Part shown: one piece after another, positions 17,218 through 27,092 of the stretch
Position numbering within the stretch: the first letter of the stretch is position 1
Layout: the number at the start of each line of letters is the position of its first letter
Source of the DNA: Pontibacillus yanchengensis Y32
Lineage (GTDB): Bacteria > Bacillota > Bacilli > Bacillales > BH030062
Reading direction: 5' to 3'
Length of the DNA stretch: 52,477 nt
Assembly: GCF_000770635.1 (NCBI RefSeq)
Contig: NZ_AVBF01000026.1
Location: 1-52,477 of the forward strand
Translations under genes and position numbers: made by a program
Notes under the pieces: generated by a model
The model's input: only the letters and a program-made list of their open reading frames with translations
What the model was told of the DNA's origin: nothing
Database searches by the model: none

Positions 17218-18444
17218 CTACGTTGTGGTCGTAAGCTCTTTTACTTCAACACTTTCCAATAAGTCTTCAAGCTCCTGGTTCAACTGATCTTTTACTTGTT
17301 GGATTTGTTGTTTGCTTACATCTACCTTTTTCTGATTTTGTTTGATTTCCTTTAAGAAATCACGTAAATCATTAATATCCCCGAGGTTGCGTTGTACTTC
17401 CTTATATTGTTTGGCTTTCTTTTTATAAGGTTTTCCATACATATCACCAAGGTATTTACAAATATAACGCAGTGCTTTCGCTTCAATGCGGACTGAATGG
17501 AGGGCTTTTAATGATGATTTATCATTTTTTCCATTCTCGGCTACTTCGTTATTAAATGTTTGGATTAATTCTTCAAAGGTACGTTCGTACTCGTTAAGTC
17601 TCTCATCTATCTTTAATGGTAAGAGATAATTGCGTAATTCTTGTGTTTTGAACTGTTCCCACATTTCCATAAATCCATCATCAATGATTTCGGGTAAATT
17701 TTTTGCTAGCTTCTTTTGTTGCTTTTCGCGTTTATCTTCTCGAAGTTCACTATATTGAAGGTAAACTTGTGCTCGGTCTGAATCTTCCTCTTGTTCTGCT
17801 CTTTCCTTAAAGGAATCTATGAACACATCACCTTCACGTACCTTGCCAAGACGATCATGCGCTTCTTGAATTCGTTCAATTAGCCCGTGGCCTTTTCCTA
17901 CACCAATGAAAAATAGGATAGTTTCAAGGCGTCTTCCCTTCACTCGTGCTTGATGGACGTCCTCAACATCTTCAAAAGATACCGCTTTTTCACAATAGGA
18001 CTTATATTGATGGACTAGCTTGTCCAACCCTTTTTGCCACTGTTCAATATAAACGGTATTCCCGGTAGATAAACAATCCTCACATAAGAATGATTCTTTC
18101 ACTTCAAGTAACTGTCTTTTATTCCCACAAATGGTACATCGACTAGGGCTTTCCTGTAGCACAGCATAATCTTTTTCTATTTCTAACTCAAGCTCTTTTC
18201 CCTTCGCCCAATCAAGCTCTTTTCTGAATTGAGCAGGTATTAACAACCGACCATCTACATCTAGTCGTTTAGTGTTCTTCTTAGCCGTATTAGCTGGAGC
18301 CTTTGAAATCGAAATCCCTCTTCGTTTAGATAGAGAGTCGATAACAAGCCCTTGATTTTCAAAACCTAACGCATCACGCATTTCTTTCGGAATCACAAAG
18401 CGTCCCATTCCGTCGATTTGTAGGGTTAGCGATGTATGCTCCAT
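17218..18444 (-). CDS. AbrB-AbrB-zinc-CHAD fusion protein
   Basis: 408 residues. Two swapped-hairpin AbrB/SpoVT-like domains come first: residues 6-48 (DGMGRFVIPKEMRDALGF) and 58-98 (LDVDGRLLIPAQFRKELDW). A four-cysteine zinc site follows (Cys103, Cys106, Cys121, Cys124). The rest (about 135-400) is a CHAD domain: VHQARVKGRRLETILFF at 162-178 and LHSVRIEAKALRYICKYLG at 315-333, both with the conserved His and basic residues. CHAD domains are known to bind polyphosphate; AbrB domains bind DNA. The combination suggests a DNA-bound polyphosphate-binding protein, which is inference. GGGGTG lies six bases before ATG 18444. The gene ends seven bases from parS. Confidence 0.85.
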   Translation of the reverse strand: MEHTSLTLQIDGMGRFVIPKEMRDALGFENQGLVIDSLSKRRGISISKAPANTAKKNTKRLDVDGRLLIPAQFRKELDWAKGKELELEIEKDYAVLQESPSRCTICGNKRQLLEVKESFLCEDCLSTGNTVYIEQWQKGLDKLVHQYKSYCEKAVSFEDVEDVHQARVKGRRLETILFFIGVGKGHGLIERIQEAHDRLGKVREGDVFIDSFKERAEQEEDSDRAQVYLQYSELREDKREKQQKKLAKNLPEIIDDGFMEMWEQFKTQELRNYLLPLKIDERLNEYERTFEELIQTFNNEVAENGKNDKSSLKALHSVRIEAKALRYICKYLGDMYGKPYKKKAKQYKEVQRNLGDINDLRDFLKEIKQNQKKVDVSKQQIQQVKDQLNQELEDLLESVEVKELTTTT

Positions 18445-18563
18445 GTATTCACCCCGCTCTTCGCTTATTTATACAATATTCATTTCCCTAATCTTGCAAT
18501 CAATTAACATCTTTCACTCATTGAGATACCTTTGTCAATAGATACTATAAACCTGCAGATACA

Positions 18564-20051
18564 TTAAGATACTTCTCTTACAGGTTCTTTTGTAATCATA
18601 TTTTCAGGAAGTTCAGAATCACCACTAGGGATAAAAGGAAGATAACTGAGGTCTAAATCACCATCAAACCAAACATTAGTGCCACCAACTCCACTGAAAT
18701 CTTTAGAAATAATTGACCCGTAAACTTTTCCTCCACCAGAAAGTACAAAACTTGCGTTTGGTGCATATAGAAGTGAAGGGGCTGCAGCTAATGCACCTCC
18801 ACTTACTTTGAAATTATCACCACCAGTAAATATATGTCCTCTGAATTCTCCTCCACCACTTATATCAATGTCTGCTTTTTCTACATAAATAGAGCCATAT
18901 ATTTTTTGATCACCTGAAACCTTGAACTTTTTTGTCTTCTGTGAATCTGCTAAGAAAATATTAAGTTTTTTTACTTCTTCACTTCCATTTAATATACTGC
19001 CGGATCCCATAGTGATCTCCTCTTTTACATAAATCGTTAATGAACCAGTACCTTTTATATCGAGAGTTCCATTGCTTATATTCAAGTGTTCAACAACTAT
19101 TGAACGATGCTGATCACCGATATTAACTGTTAGTGAATTGTTACTTGTTAACCTAATTTCATTAAACTTAACATCTTTTTCCAAAGATAGAGTGTAATCA
19201 TTCACCATCCAATTATCTATTCTTAAATCTCCATCCTTGACGACTTCATATTGATTCCACTCGCTTTTTTTAACAGTCTGATTGGGATAAAGGGGAGGAT
19301 TAGGGTAGCTGGGAAACGGTGGTAGTTCAAATTTCTTGGGAGATTCTACTGACTTTGGTTTAGGAACATTCATATAATGAGGTGCGTCAACTGCAATGTT
19401 TTCCGCTCCTAAAGGGACGTAAACATCACCATTTATTGATGAACCACCTTTTAATTCAATTGAATTAGCTTCTTCAGAACTTGTACCAATATTACCATTA
19501 ATATTTGCTCCGCCTTTTAAAGAGATATTATTTTCAGCGTAGACTGCAATATCATTTGGGATATTGAGTGTTGATTTAGAAACCCAGCTAACATTAATAA
19601 CTCTCTTTACCTTTCTGGTTCTTTGATCAATCGTTCCAGTAGATAAAATTTCATATGAACCCTTTTTTGAGAGTTCTTTTATCTCTATATTAGCCACTGG
19701 TTTCTCCCCAAATGACGTTTCAAATTGTTGGATTGTTGATTTTGAAGACTTATTATAATTATTAATGGAAGAATTTAGGTTTTGATAAAATTCTATTTCT
19801 GTTTCTGTTTTTTTATAAGATTCTTGAGATAATTTTTTTATATCTACGGTTCCTTGATTAACACCTGCTTCAGCAATATAATAGCTTGATTGAAAGTCCC
19901 TTTCTCCAGAACTCATTTTAACATTATTCATAACTAGTCCTAATAATCCCAATCCTAATAAAGATAAAACTGATAGAACTAACATAACTATTACTAGAGC
20001 AAATCCTTTTTCATTATTCATTTTGATTTGTAATAAAAACTTATTCTTCAT
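18564..20051 (-). CDS. PilX-like pseudopilin with beta-rich surface domain
   Basis: 495 residues. The N-terminus has a class III-like leader (NEKGFALVIVMLVLSVLSLL) with a probable prepilin cleavage after Gly; the usual Glu at +5 is missing. Residues 20-45 are one hydrophobic helix followed by SYYIAEAGVNQG, typical of PilX-type minor pilins. From about residue 170 the protein is rich in Gly-Ser-Asn repeats such as LKGGANINGNIG, LKGGSSINGDVY, VSGGGEFRGHIF and LSGGGKVYGSII, which predict a beta-solenoid like bactofilin or DUF7305 proteins. Likely a cell-surface tip protein or adhesin; partner machinery is not in the window. Six bases after the preceding gene. Confidence 0.75.
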   Translation of the reverse strand: MKNKFLLQIKMNNEKGFALVIVMLVLSVLSLLGLGLLGLVMNNVKMSSGERDFQSSYYIAEAGVNQGTVDIKKLSQESYKKTETEIEFYQNLNSSINNYNKSSKSTIQQFETSFGEKPVANIEIKELSKKGSYEILSTGTIDQRTRKVKRVINVSWVSKSTLNIPNDIAVYAENNISLKGGANINGNIGTSSEEANSIELKGGSSINGDVYVPLGAENIAVDAPHYMNVPKPKSVESPKKFELPPFPSYPNPPLYPNQTVKKSEWNQYEVVKDGDLRIDNWMVNDYTLSLEKDVKFNEIRLTSNNSLTVNIGDQHRSIVVEHLNISNGTLDIKGTGSLTIYVKEEITMGSGSILNGSEEVKKLNIFLADSQKTKKFKVSGDQKIYGSIYVEKADIDISGGGEFRGHIFTGGDNFKVSGGALAAAPSLLYAPNASFVLSGGGKVYGSIISKDFSGVGGTNVWFDGDLDLSYLPFIPSGDSELPENMITKEPVREVS

Positions 20052-20057
20052 ATCCCT

Positions 20058-20477
20058 CTACTCCCTAACATAAATAACCGTTGATAATGATGGAGGGTTT
20101 TTTTGATTTGAAGCACTTGTTATTGTAAGGGTAATTTTTTTATCTTTTTTCTCCACATTAAATGTTTTAATATCTTCAACAAATATATGATTATTCTTCA
20201 TAATTTTTTCCTTAACCAGCTTGTATTTATCGGAATCAATTGAAAGTTCATTCTCAGATACTGTTATGTTGTTAGAACGTCTGATATTTCTTGTAATAAC
20301 ATTAGTGGCATACCGAACAGTAGATTGTTTCTCGACTTGCTCAGATTGTTTAATATATTGCTTTTGTCCAGATATATGCACATTACCAATTAGAAGTAGT
20401 ACAATCGAGAGTAATGTTATAGCTGCTAGCAATTCAACTAGAGTGACTCCTCTTTGGTTTTGTAACAACTTTATCAA
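20058..20477 (-). CDS. Type IV pilin-like protein (PilW-like minor pseudopilin)
   Basis: 139 residues. The leader RGVTLVELLAAITLLSIVLLLIG has the prepilin peptidase site G-VTLVE with Glu at +5, followed by one transmembrane helix and a small polar domain. The start is TTG 20477, eight bases after GGAGG, three bases after the stop of the preceding pilin gene. Probably a minor pseudopilin of a ComG-like or type IV pilus system. Confidence 0.8.
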   Translation of the reverse strand: MIKLLQNQRGVTLVELLAAITLLSIVLLLIGNVHISGQKQYIKQSEQVEKQSTVRYATNVITRNIRRSNNITVSENELSIDSDKYKLVKEKIMKNNHIFVEDIKTFNVEKKDKKITLTITSASNQKNPPSLSTVIYVRE

Positions 20478-20921
20478 TTACGCTTCCTCCCATGTTAAGA
20501 GCGTTTGCATCTGTGCTTCTATATCACTGAGTGAACTGTCATTAAAAACTTCCACCTTAACATCTGTTAGGTCTCCTTTATCCTCTACAGTAATAACAAC
20601 AAAATATTTCTTGCTGTTCTTTGAAAAAGTAAACCGATTCTCAGATGTTGATTCTTGTGTATAGCCAATTTGCTTCAAGGTTTTCATTCCATATTCAAAA
20701 GTGTTTGTTGTACTAACATTATAAACATTCTCCATATGTGTTTGTGCTACATAAGTAGCATCCATTATAGTCTCAGAATATTGGTTAGTTCTTGCTGTTT
20801 GTGTGAATACAGAAAGGAATGTAACGATAATAATAGATAATATAGTTATGGAGGCTAAGACTTCAATTAAAGTTAACCCTCTATTTGAAAATAACAACTT
20901 CCATTTATTATCCAATCTCAA
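20478..20921 (-). CDS. Type IV pilin-like protein (PilV-like minor pseudopilin)
   Basis: 147 residues from TTG 20921, which has AAGGGAGAG just upstream; a longer frame to 20969 has no ribosome site. The leader NRGLTLIEVLASITILSIIIVTF gives a canonical G-LTLIE cleavage site with Glu at +5. The rest is a short globular domain rich in Ser, Thr and Lys. First of three pseudopilin genes in one operon; no ATPase, platform protein or prepilin peptidase is nearby. Confidence 0.8.
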   Translation of the reverse strand: MRLDNKWKLLFSNRGLTLIEVLASITILSIIIVTFLSVFTQTARTNQYSETIMDATYVAQTHMENVYNVSTTNTFEYGMKTLKQIGYTQESTSENRFTFSKNSKKYFVVITVEDKGDLTDVKVEVFNDSSLSDIEAQMQTLLTWEEA

Positions 20922-21107
20922 GTCACTCTCCCTTATATAATTCATTAGTTGATATGTAATTAGAATCATGTATTTAGTAGCATCTTTATAATTATAGTAA
21001 CATATAAAACTTACAAAAACTTCTTACAAATGCACGGTTTAAATATTTTTGAGTAGAAAACAGATTATATATTTCATTTAAATATGTTCAATTATGTTTA
21101 CGTATGT

Positions 21108-21140
21108 AAAAACCCTTGACGAAACAATGTACGCCAAGGG
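21108..21140 (-). terminator. Terminator of the glycogen operon
   Basis: Stem CCCTTG/CAAGGG (with extra GCG/CGT pairing partly) then TTTTT on the minus strand, just after the neopullulanase stop. Confidence 0.65.
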
Positions 21141-21146
21141 ATTATC

Positions 21147-23063
21147 TTAATGTATATGTCTTAACAACATACTCTCACAAGGAGCTAACGTAATCGTAAG
21201 CTTTCCCTTCTTAGTTCGGTACATACGGTGATCAAGCATATGCTGCCATCTGCCCTTTCTAATGGACAAGGTTACTTCTATTTCCTCATGATAATTACGG
21301 TTGATGAGGTATAGCATGTGTTCGTTGTTGGCTTTCTTACCAAATTCATCAACACCATTTTTCACCCAGCGCTCGAATCCATACACATCATCGTGTAAGG
21401 CATGAGGTTTAAAGCTCCCTGTTCGAAGAGCTGCATGGTTGTGCCGCCATTGACCGATCTTGGTGTACCAATGAACGAGCTCTTTCTCTTCTCTACCCCA
21501 AGGGAATGGCTTACGGTTATCAGGGTCTTTTCCACCTGTCAGGCCCGCTTCATCTCCGTAATATAAAGATGGGATACCTGGAAATGTATAAAGCCATAAG
21601 CTCAAGGCTTTGATTTGTTGCTGGATAATGTTCCTTCGATCCTCATCTGATAGGTCATCAGGCAAAAATTCATCAAGCATCGTTTTGACTCGTTCTACGT
21701 CATGACTAGACAGCATGTTCATTAAGGCATAAAAATACTCTCTAGGATAGTGCTCTCGTAACGTCTGCAAACGACGATCAAGGAAGTAAGCATCCACTTC
21801 TCCTTTGATAAAGTCTAGCATGAGCTCTCGAAGTGGATAGTTCATCACGGAGTCGAGCACACCACCAAGGAAATACTCTCTCCTTTTTCCATATGCTGAT
21901 TTATTCGAGGCGTCTTCCCACACCTCACCTAATAGAACACTAGATTGATTCTCTGTTTTCAGCTGTTGATAGATTTGTCTAATCAAGTCATCCGTTAATT
22001 CATCTGCAACATCCAAGCGCCAATGGTTCATACCGGATTGTTGCCATGTTTTAATAACGCTATCTTCGTTATGAACGAGAAATTGTTGATAGCTTTCTAC
22101 TTCCTTGTTTAGTGTAGGCAATGTCCCTACTCCCCACCAAGCCTCATACTCATCAGGCCAGTCATGGAAAATATACCAGTCATAATAGGGGGATGATTTG
22201 GATTGATATGCACCTAGAGAATCGTACTCATTTCGTTGATTAAAATAAATACTATTACTCCCTGTATGGCTAAATACACCATCTAACATAATTTCAATGT
22301 CACGATCTTTCGCTTCAGCGATAAGCTTTTCAAAATCTTCTTTAGTTCCTAGTAATGGATCTATCTTGTGGTAATCACCTGTATCATATCGATGGTTGCT
22401 TTCGGCTTCAAATATAGGGTTCAAGTAAATAACGGTAACCCCTAGTGATTTGATATAGTCTAATTTATGTATGATGCCTTGGATGTTCCCACCGAAAAAA
22501 TCCCATCGAACGACTCCTCCATTCTCATCTCGAATGTAGTAAGGGTCATTTTCCCAATGCGTATGCATTAAGCTCGATTTTGGTGCTTTCTCTAGCTCTG
22601 GATCTCCTTCTACATGGAATCGATCAGGAAAAATTTGATACATGGTCGCATTCTTCCACCATTTAGGTGTCTCGTATTCTGGATCATATACGGTTATTTG
22701 CCAAGAAGGCGGAACGTGTTCATACATCACTCCTTCTCCACTTTCTTCAATCGATATACGTCCATAGAAAAACGTGTTATCTTCTAATACAATCTCAAAA
22801 TAATACCATACCAACTGAGGTACATCTGGCATTTTAATGGTCGCTTCGAAGCTGTTGTAGTAATGCTTTTCACTATATAAATCCATTTCCTTTGTTTGTT
22901 CTTCATCTGATTTATCATAAATGTAATGAACAACAACCTTTTGGACCTGGTGATGATTATGAACATCAATCGTTAATGAAACGTTTGAGCCCTTCGGTGC
23001 AGCACCGAAAGGCTCTCTATAAGACTGTTCAAAGCTATTATGATACATGTCATGCTGTTTCAC
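21147..23063 (-). CDS. GH13 neopullulanase / cyclomaltodextrinase-type glucosidase
   Basis: 638 residues. An N-terminal CBM34-like domain (1-130) is followed by a GH13 barrel with the four usual regions: DGVFSHTG, WRLDVADEL (Asp nucleophile), LLGEVWED (Glu acid/base) and SSHDVER. Enzymes of this type cut alpha-1,4 and some alpha-1,6 bonds in pullulan, cyclodextrins or branched malto-oligosaccharides. No signal peptide, so it is intracellular. Its place behind glgP suggests it trims the limit dextrin that phosphorylase leaves, the role that pullulanase or isoamylase plays elsewhere. 22 bases after glgP. Confidence 0.88.
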   Translation of the reverse strand: MKQHDMYHNSFEQSYREPFGAAPKGSNVSLTIDVHNHHQVQKVVVHYIYDKSDEEQTKEMDLYSEKHYYNSFEATIKMPDVPQLVWYYFEIVLEDNTFFYGRISIEESGEGVMYEHVPPSWQITVYDPEYETPKWWKNATMYQIFPDRFHVEGDPELEKAPKSSLMHTHWENDPYYIRDENGGVVRWDFFGGNIQGIIHKLDYIKSLGVTVIYLNPIFEAESNHRYDTGDYHKIDPLLGTKEDFEKLIAEAKDRDIEIMLDGVFSHTGSNSIYFNQRNEYDSLGAYQSKSSPYYDWYIFHDWPDEYEAWWGVGTLPTLNKEVESYQQFLVHNEDSVIKTWQQSGMNHWRLDVADELTDDLIRQIYQQLKTENQSSVLLGEVWEDASNKSAYGKRREYFLGGVLDSVMNYPLRELMLDFIKGEVDAYFLDRRLQTLREHYPREYFYALMNMLSSHDVERVKTMLDEFLPDDLSDEDRRNIIQQQIKALSLWLYTFPGIPSLYYGDEAGLTGGKDPDNRKPFPWGREEKELVHWYTKIGQWRHNHAALRTGSFKPHALHDDVYGFERWVKNGVDEFGKKANNEHMLYLINRNYHEEIEVTLSIRKGRWQHMLDHRMYRTKKGKLTITLAPCESMLLRHIH

Positions 23064-23085
23064 ATAACGTCCTCCTTTATTGCAA

Positions 23086-25524
23086 TCACCTTAACGTCTT
23101 CACTGGCTGTAAACGCCATATGTCTGATGCATAGGACTGAATGGTCTGATCACTTGAGAATTTTCCAGAGTGAGCAATATTAATCAAGCTTCTCTTACTC
23201 CATTCTCTTGTTTGCTTGTAATCTTCATTGATCTGCTGCTGTGCTTCTACATAGCTAGCAAAATCCTTGAGTACAAAAAACTCATCATTATAGGTGAGAA
23301 GGGCGTCATATAAATCTCTAAACTCCGTCTCCCCTTTTGAAAAAGGACTATAATGAATCAGTTGGTCTAGCGTATGACGAATACGTGCATCGGCGTCATA
23401 TACCTCTTTGGATGAATACCCACCTTCTTTATAAAAGCGAAGTACTTCATTCGACCTTAGTCCAAAGGTGTACATATTCTCGTCTCCAACAACTTCATTA
23501 ATCTCAATATTAGCTCCATCTAACGTACCTAATGTTAATGCACCGTTCATCATCAGCTTCATATTACCTGTTCCGGACGCTTCTTTGCTTGCAGTTGAAA
23601 TTTGTTCACTAATATTGGCTGCTGGTATGATTCGTTCAGCCAGAGACACAGAATAATTTTCTAAAAAGACTACATTCAACTTGTCATTAACATCGGAATC
23701 ATTATTAACGACATCGGAAATACGGTTAATGAGCTTAATGACTTTCTTAGCAAAATGATATCCAGGTGCTGCTTTGGCACCAAAGAAAAATGTTCTCGGC
23801 ACCATATTTTTCGCATGGCCTGATTTAATCTCATTGTATAAATGCATGATATGGAGCGCATTGAGTAATTGGCGTTTGTATCCATGAAGTCGCTTGATAT
23901 GAACATCAAATATAGAGGATGGATCAACCATAATCCCCGTTTCTTTGTGTACCCAATCTGCGAAGGCATCTTTCTTTTGTTGTTTTACATCATATAGACT
24001 ATCTAAGAGGGAGGTATCTTCTTGTTTGGTTAGTAGATTTGTTAATTGCTCTGGATCTTCTTTCCATTGTTCACCAATTTGATCTGAGATGAGTTGAGAT
24101 AGAGGTCTATTGGCGTGCATCAACCAACGGCGGTGCGTAATACCATTGGTTTTATTGGTGAAACGGTTTGGGAATGTCTCATAGAACGTTTTCATTTCTC
24201 GTTTTTTCAATATTTCGGTGTGAAGTTTTGCCACCCCATTAATGCTATGGCTACCCACAATAGATAAATGAGCCATTTTCACTTGCCCATCTGCAATAAT
24301 GGCCAAGCTGGCAATACGGTCAAAATCTCCAGGATAGGTCTTCCATAGGGATTGGCAAAACCGTTCATTCATTTCTTCAATAATCATAAATATTCTCGGT
24401 AGTAGGTTACGAACTAAATCAACGGGCCACGTTTCAAGTGCCTCACTTAACGTTGTATGGTTGGTATAGGAGACAGTTGATTGTGTAATTTCCCATGCTT
24501 CCTCCCAGCCTAGTTCCTTCTCATCAAGAAGAATACGCATGAGTTCAGGAATCACTAACGCTGGATGTGTATCATTAATATGAAGGGCAACTTGATTTGA
24601 GAACGAAGACCAAGGTAATTCTAACTGCTCGAACTGACGGACAGCACTCTGCACACCAGCAGAAACTAGAAAATACTCCTGCTTCAAGCGCAGTGTTTTC
24701 CCTTCTTCTGTAGAATCATCAGGATATAAAAAGTCGGATATCGACTCCAACGAGCGTTGATGGTCCAGCATATTCGTAAAATCGTTTTGTTGCTTTGCCA
24801 CAGTAAGCACATCGTTCTCTGTTGGCTCAGCTGACCAAAGTCTTAACGTATTAACGACTTCATTGTTATACCCTACGACAGGTACATCATAAGGAACAGC
24901 ACGAAGGGTATTATAATCCTTGTAACGGAACGAAAGCTCACCTGATTTATTGTTAGTCGTTGATACATGACCGCCAAACTTTACTTCGATAGCTTCTTCT
25001 GGTCGACGCACTTCCCAAATAAATTGATCAGATAACCAATTATCTGGCAGCTCCACTTGGTAGCCATTCATAAATCGTTGATCGAACATGCCGTACCGAT
25101 AGCGTAAGCCACACCCATGACCAGGTAATTCTAACGAGGCCAACGAATCTAAGAAACAGGCCGCCAACCGACCTAAGCCTCCATTGCCCAGACCTGCGTC
25201 ATGCTCTTGATCTTCAATTCTAGACAACGAAAATCCGTAATCACTAAGCCCTTCTTCAACCATTTGCAGTACTTGCAAGTTGAGAAGGTTATTTCCAAGC
25301 AAACGTCCCATCAGGAACTCCATGGAAAAATAATATACTTGTTTTTCTTTCTTATTCTTATACTGCTGTTGGGTTTGAAGCCAATCTTCCCCTATCTTAT
25401 CCTGTACCAGCGATCCAAGAGCTCTATAAACATCAAATTCTGTGGCATTTTCTACATGTACTCCAAGCTCTGCTTGTAGCTTTCTTGAAAAAGCTTTCTT
25501 AAACTCCTCTTTTTCGCTGAACAT
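23086..25524 (-). CDS. glgP: Glycogen phosphorylase
   Basis: About 812 residues (GT35); releases glucose-1-phosphate from glycogen ends with phosphate and PLP. The PLP lysine region is EASGTGNMKLMMNGALTLGT; also seen are GNGGLGRLAACFLDS and NHTTLSEALE. The start MFSEKEEF, 18 bases inside the longest frame, is preferred because the upstream GGAGG overlaps the first ATG and the homologue starts this way. Follows glgA by about 28 bases. Confidence 0.95.
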   Translation of the reverse strand: MFSEKEEFKKAFSRKLQAELGVHVENATEFDVYRALGSLVQDKIGEDWLQTQQQYKNKKEKQVYYFSMEFLMGRLLGNNLLNLQVLQMVEEGLSDYGFSLSRIEDQEHDAGLGNGGLGRLAACFLDSLASLELPGHGCGLRYRYGMFDQRFMNGYQVELPDNWLSDQFIWEVRRPEEAIEVKFGGHVSTTNNKSGELSFRYKDYNTLRAVPYDVPVVGYNNEVVNTLRLWSAEPTENDVLTVAKQQNDFTNMLDHQRSLESISDFLYPDDSTEEGKTLRLKQEYFLVSAGVQSAVRQFEQLELPWSSFSNQVALHINDTHPALVIPELMRILLDEKELGWEEAWEITQSTVSYTNHTTLSEALETWPVDLVRNLLPRIFMIIEEMNERFCQSLWKTYPGDFDRIASLAIIADGQVKMAHLSIVGSHSINGVAKLHTEILKKREMKTFYETFPNRFTNKTNGITHRRWLMHANRPLSQLISDQIGEQWKEDPEQLTNLLTKQEDTSLLDSLYDVKQQKKDAFADWVHKETGIMVDPSSIFDVHIKRLHGYKRQLLNALHIMHLYNEIKSGHAKNMVPRTFFFGAKAAPGYHFAKKVIKLINRISDVVNNDSDVNDKLNVVFLENYSVSLAERIIPAANISEQISTASKEASGTGNMKLMMNGALTLGTLDGANIEINEVVGDENMYTFGLRSNEVLRFYKEGGYSSKEVYDADARIRHTLDQLIHYSPFSKGETEFRDLYDALLTYNDEFFVLKDFASYVEAQQQINEDYKQTREWSKRSLINIAHSGKFSSDQTIQSYASDIWRLQPVKTLR

Positions 25525-25552
25525 GATAATTTTTTCCTCCATTCATACTCCA

Positions 25553-27007
25553 CTACTTTTCCATTGATTCATATACGCGAATTGAATTGTATAGATCAAT
25601 ATATTGGCTAGCAGAATACTTCCAAGAGAATTGGCTTTTAATAATATTCTTCACCAGTTGTTGCCACGTAGGCGTATCTTGAAAAATTTCTAGTGCACGT
25701 CTTATCGTGAACAACATATCGTGGGCATTATAATTAGTGAACGTAAAGCCATTTCCCTCTTCGGTGTTCTCGTTGAATGCATGTACTGTATCTGCTAATC
25801 CACCTGTTTCACGAACAATTGGTACAGTAAGATAACGAAGTGCAATTAATTGGCCAATACCACAAGGTTCAAATCTAGAAGGCATTAAGAATAAATCACT
25901 TGCTGCGTAAACTTGACGGGAAAGGGATTCAGAAAACTGAATATTGGCAGACATTTTTGTCGGGTGACGGTCTTGAGCCCATTGCAGCATTTGTTCATAT
26001 TGGTATTCACCTGTACCTAGTAAGACAATCTGAATATCTTCTTCGTGTAATAATTCATCGATTACTCTACCAATAAGATCGAATCCCTTTTGTTCTACTA
26101 GTCTAGATACAATACCAATCATGGGAACATCTTTATTTACAGGTAATCCAAGCTGTTCCTGCAGCCACATTTTGTTTTGGCGCTTTTTCGTTAACGAACT
26201 ACGGTATGGAAATTCAAGTGCTTCATCCCGCATTGGATTGTAATCTTTATCATTGATTCCATTTACAATCCCGACTAACTGATCAGCACGCTTTCGAAGT
26301 ACTCCATCTAGGTTTTCCCCATAATAAGGAGTTTGAATCTCTTTTGCATAGGTTTCACTGACCGTTGTAATCGTATCAGCGTAATTTAGGGCACCCTTCA
26401 TAAAGTTGATATCACCGAAAAATTCCATCCCGTCTTCTACCATCATACCCTCATCTAAGTCTAATAAGTCATGTAATACGGATTGAGGGAAAATTCCTTG
26501 ATATTTCAAATTATGAATCGTAAATACAGTTTTTATACCCTGGAACAACTCATCGCTTTCATAGTGAGTATGTAATAGCACAGGAATTAAACCCGATTGC
26601 CAGTCATGACAATGGATAACATCTGGAATCCATTCCATCTCCAACGCACGAATCATCTCCATAACAGCACGATTAAAAAAGACAAAACGTTCTGCTTCGT
26701 CCCCATAACCATATAGGTTGGAGCGTTTAAAATAGTATTCATTATCTATGAAATAGAAGATAACACCATTATGTTCCATATATTCAATGCCGGCATATTG
26801 ATTTCGCCATCCCATTTGAATGTTCAATTCATCAAGATGCATTAGTTGCTCTTTCCACTCATCCTTCATTTCCTCATATTTTGGTAATACAACACGTACA
26901 TCCGTACCTTGCTCTTGAAGAGCTTGTGGCAATGAACCTAATACATCAGCCAATCCTCCAGATTTAATAAAAGGTGTACATTCGGATCCAACCATTAATA
27001 CTTTCAC
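25553..27007 (-). CDS. glgA: Glycogen synthase (ADP-glucose)
   Basis: 484 residues (GT5); transfers glucose from ADP-glucose to glycogen. The KSGGLADVLGSLP motif close to the N-terminus binds ADP-glucose; the C-terminal half has PSRFEPCGIGQLIALRYLTVP. The true start is GTG 27007 behind AAGGAG; the longer open frame would run back through glgD and is not used. Length is normal for the family. Confidence 0.95.
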   Translation of the reverse strand: MKVLMVGSECTPFIKSGGLADVLGSLPQALQEQGTDVRVVLPKYEEMKDEWKEQLMHLDELNIQMGWRNQYAGIEYMEHNGVIFYFIDNEYYFKRSNLYGYGDEAERFVFFNRAVMEMIRALEMEWIPDVIHCHDWQSGLIPVLLHTHYESDELFQGIKTVFTIHNLKYQGIFPQSVLHDLLDLDEGMMVEDGMEFFGDINFMKGALNYADTITTVSETYAKEIQTPYYGENLDGVLRKRADQLVGIVNGINDKDYNPMRDEALEFPYRSSLTKKRQNKMWLQEQLGLPVNKDVPMIGIVSRLVEQKGFDLIGRVIDELLHEEDIQIVLLGTGEYQYEQMLQWAQDRHPTKMSANIQFSESLSRQVYAASDLFLMPSRFEPCGIGQLIALRYLTVPIVRETGGLADTVHAFNENTEEGNGFTFTNYNAHDMLFTIRRALEIFQDTPTWQQLVKNIIKSQFSWKYSASQYIDLYNSIRVYESMEK

Positions 27008-27092
27008 GTGTACGTCACTCCTTAAGAATTTTTTAATTAATATTGTAAAAAAAGGACTGCCAGAATATTGGTTCAGACAGTCCTGTGATGAC

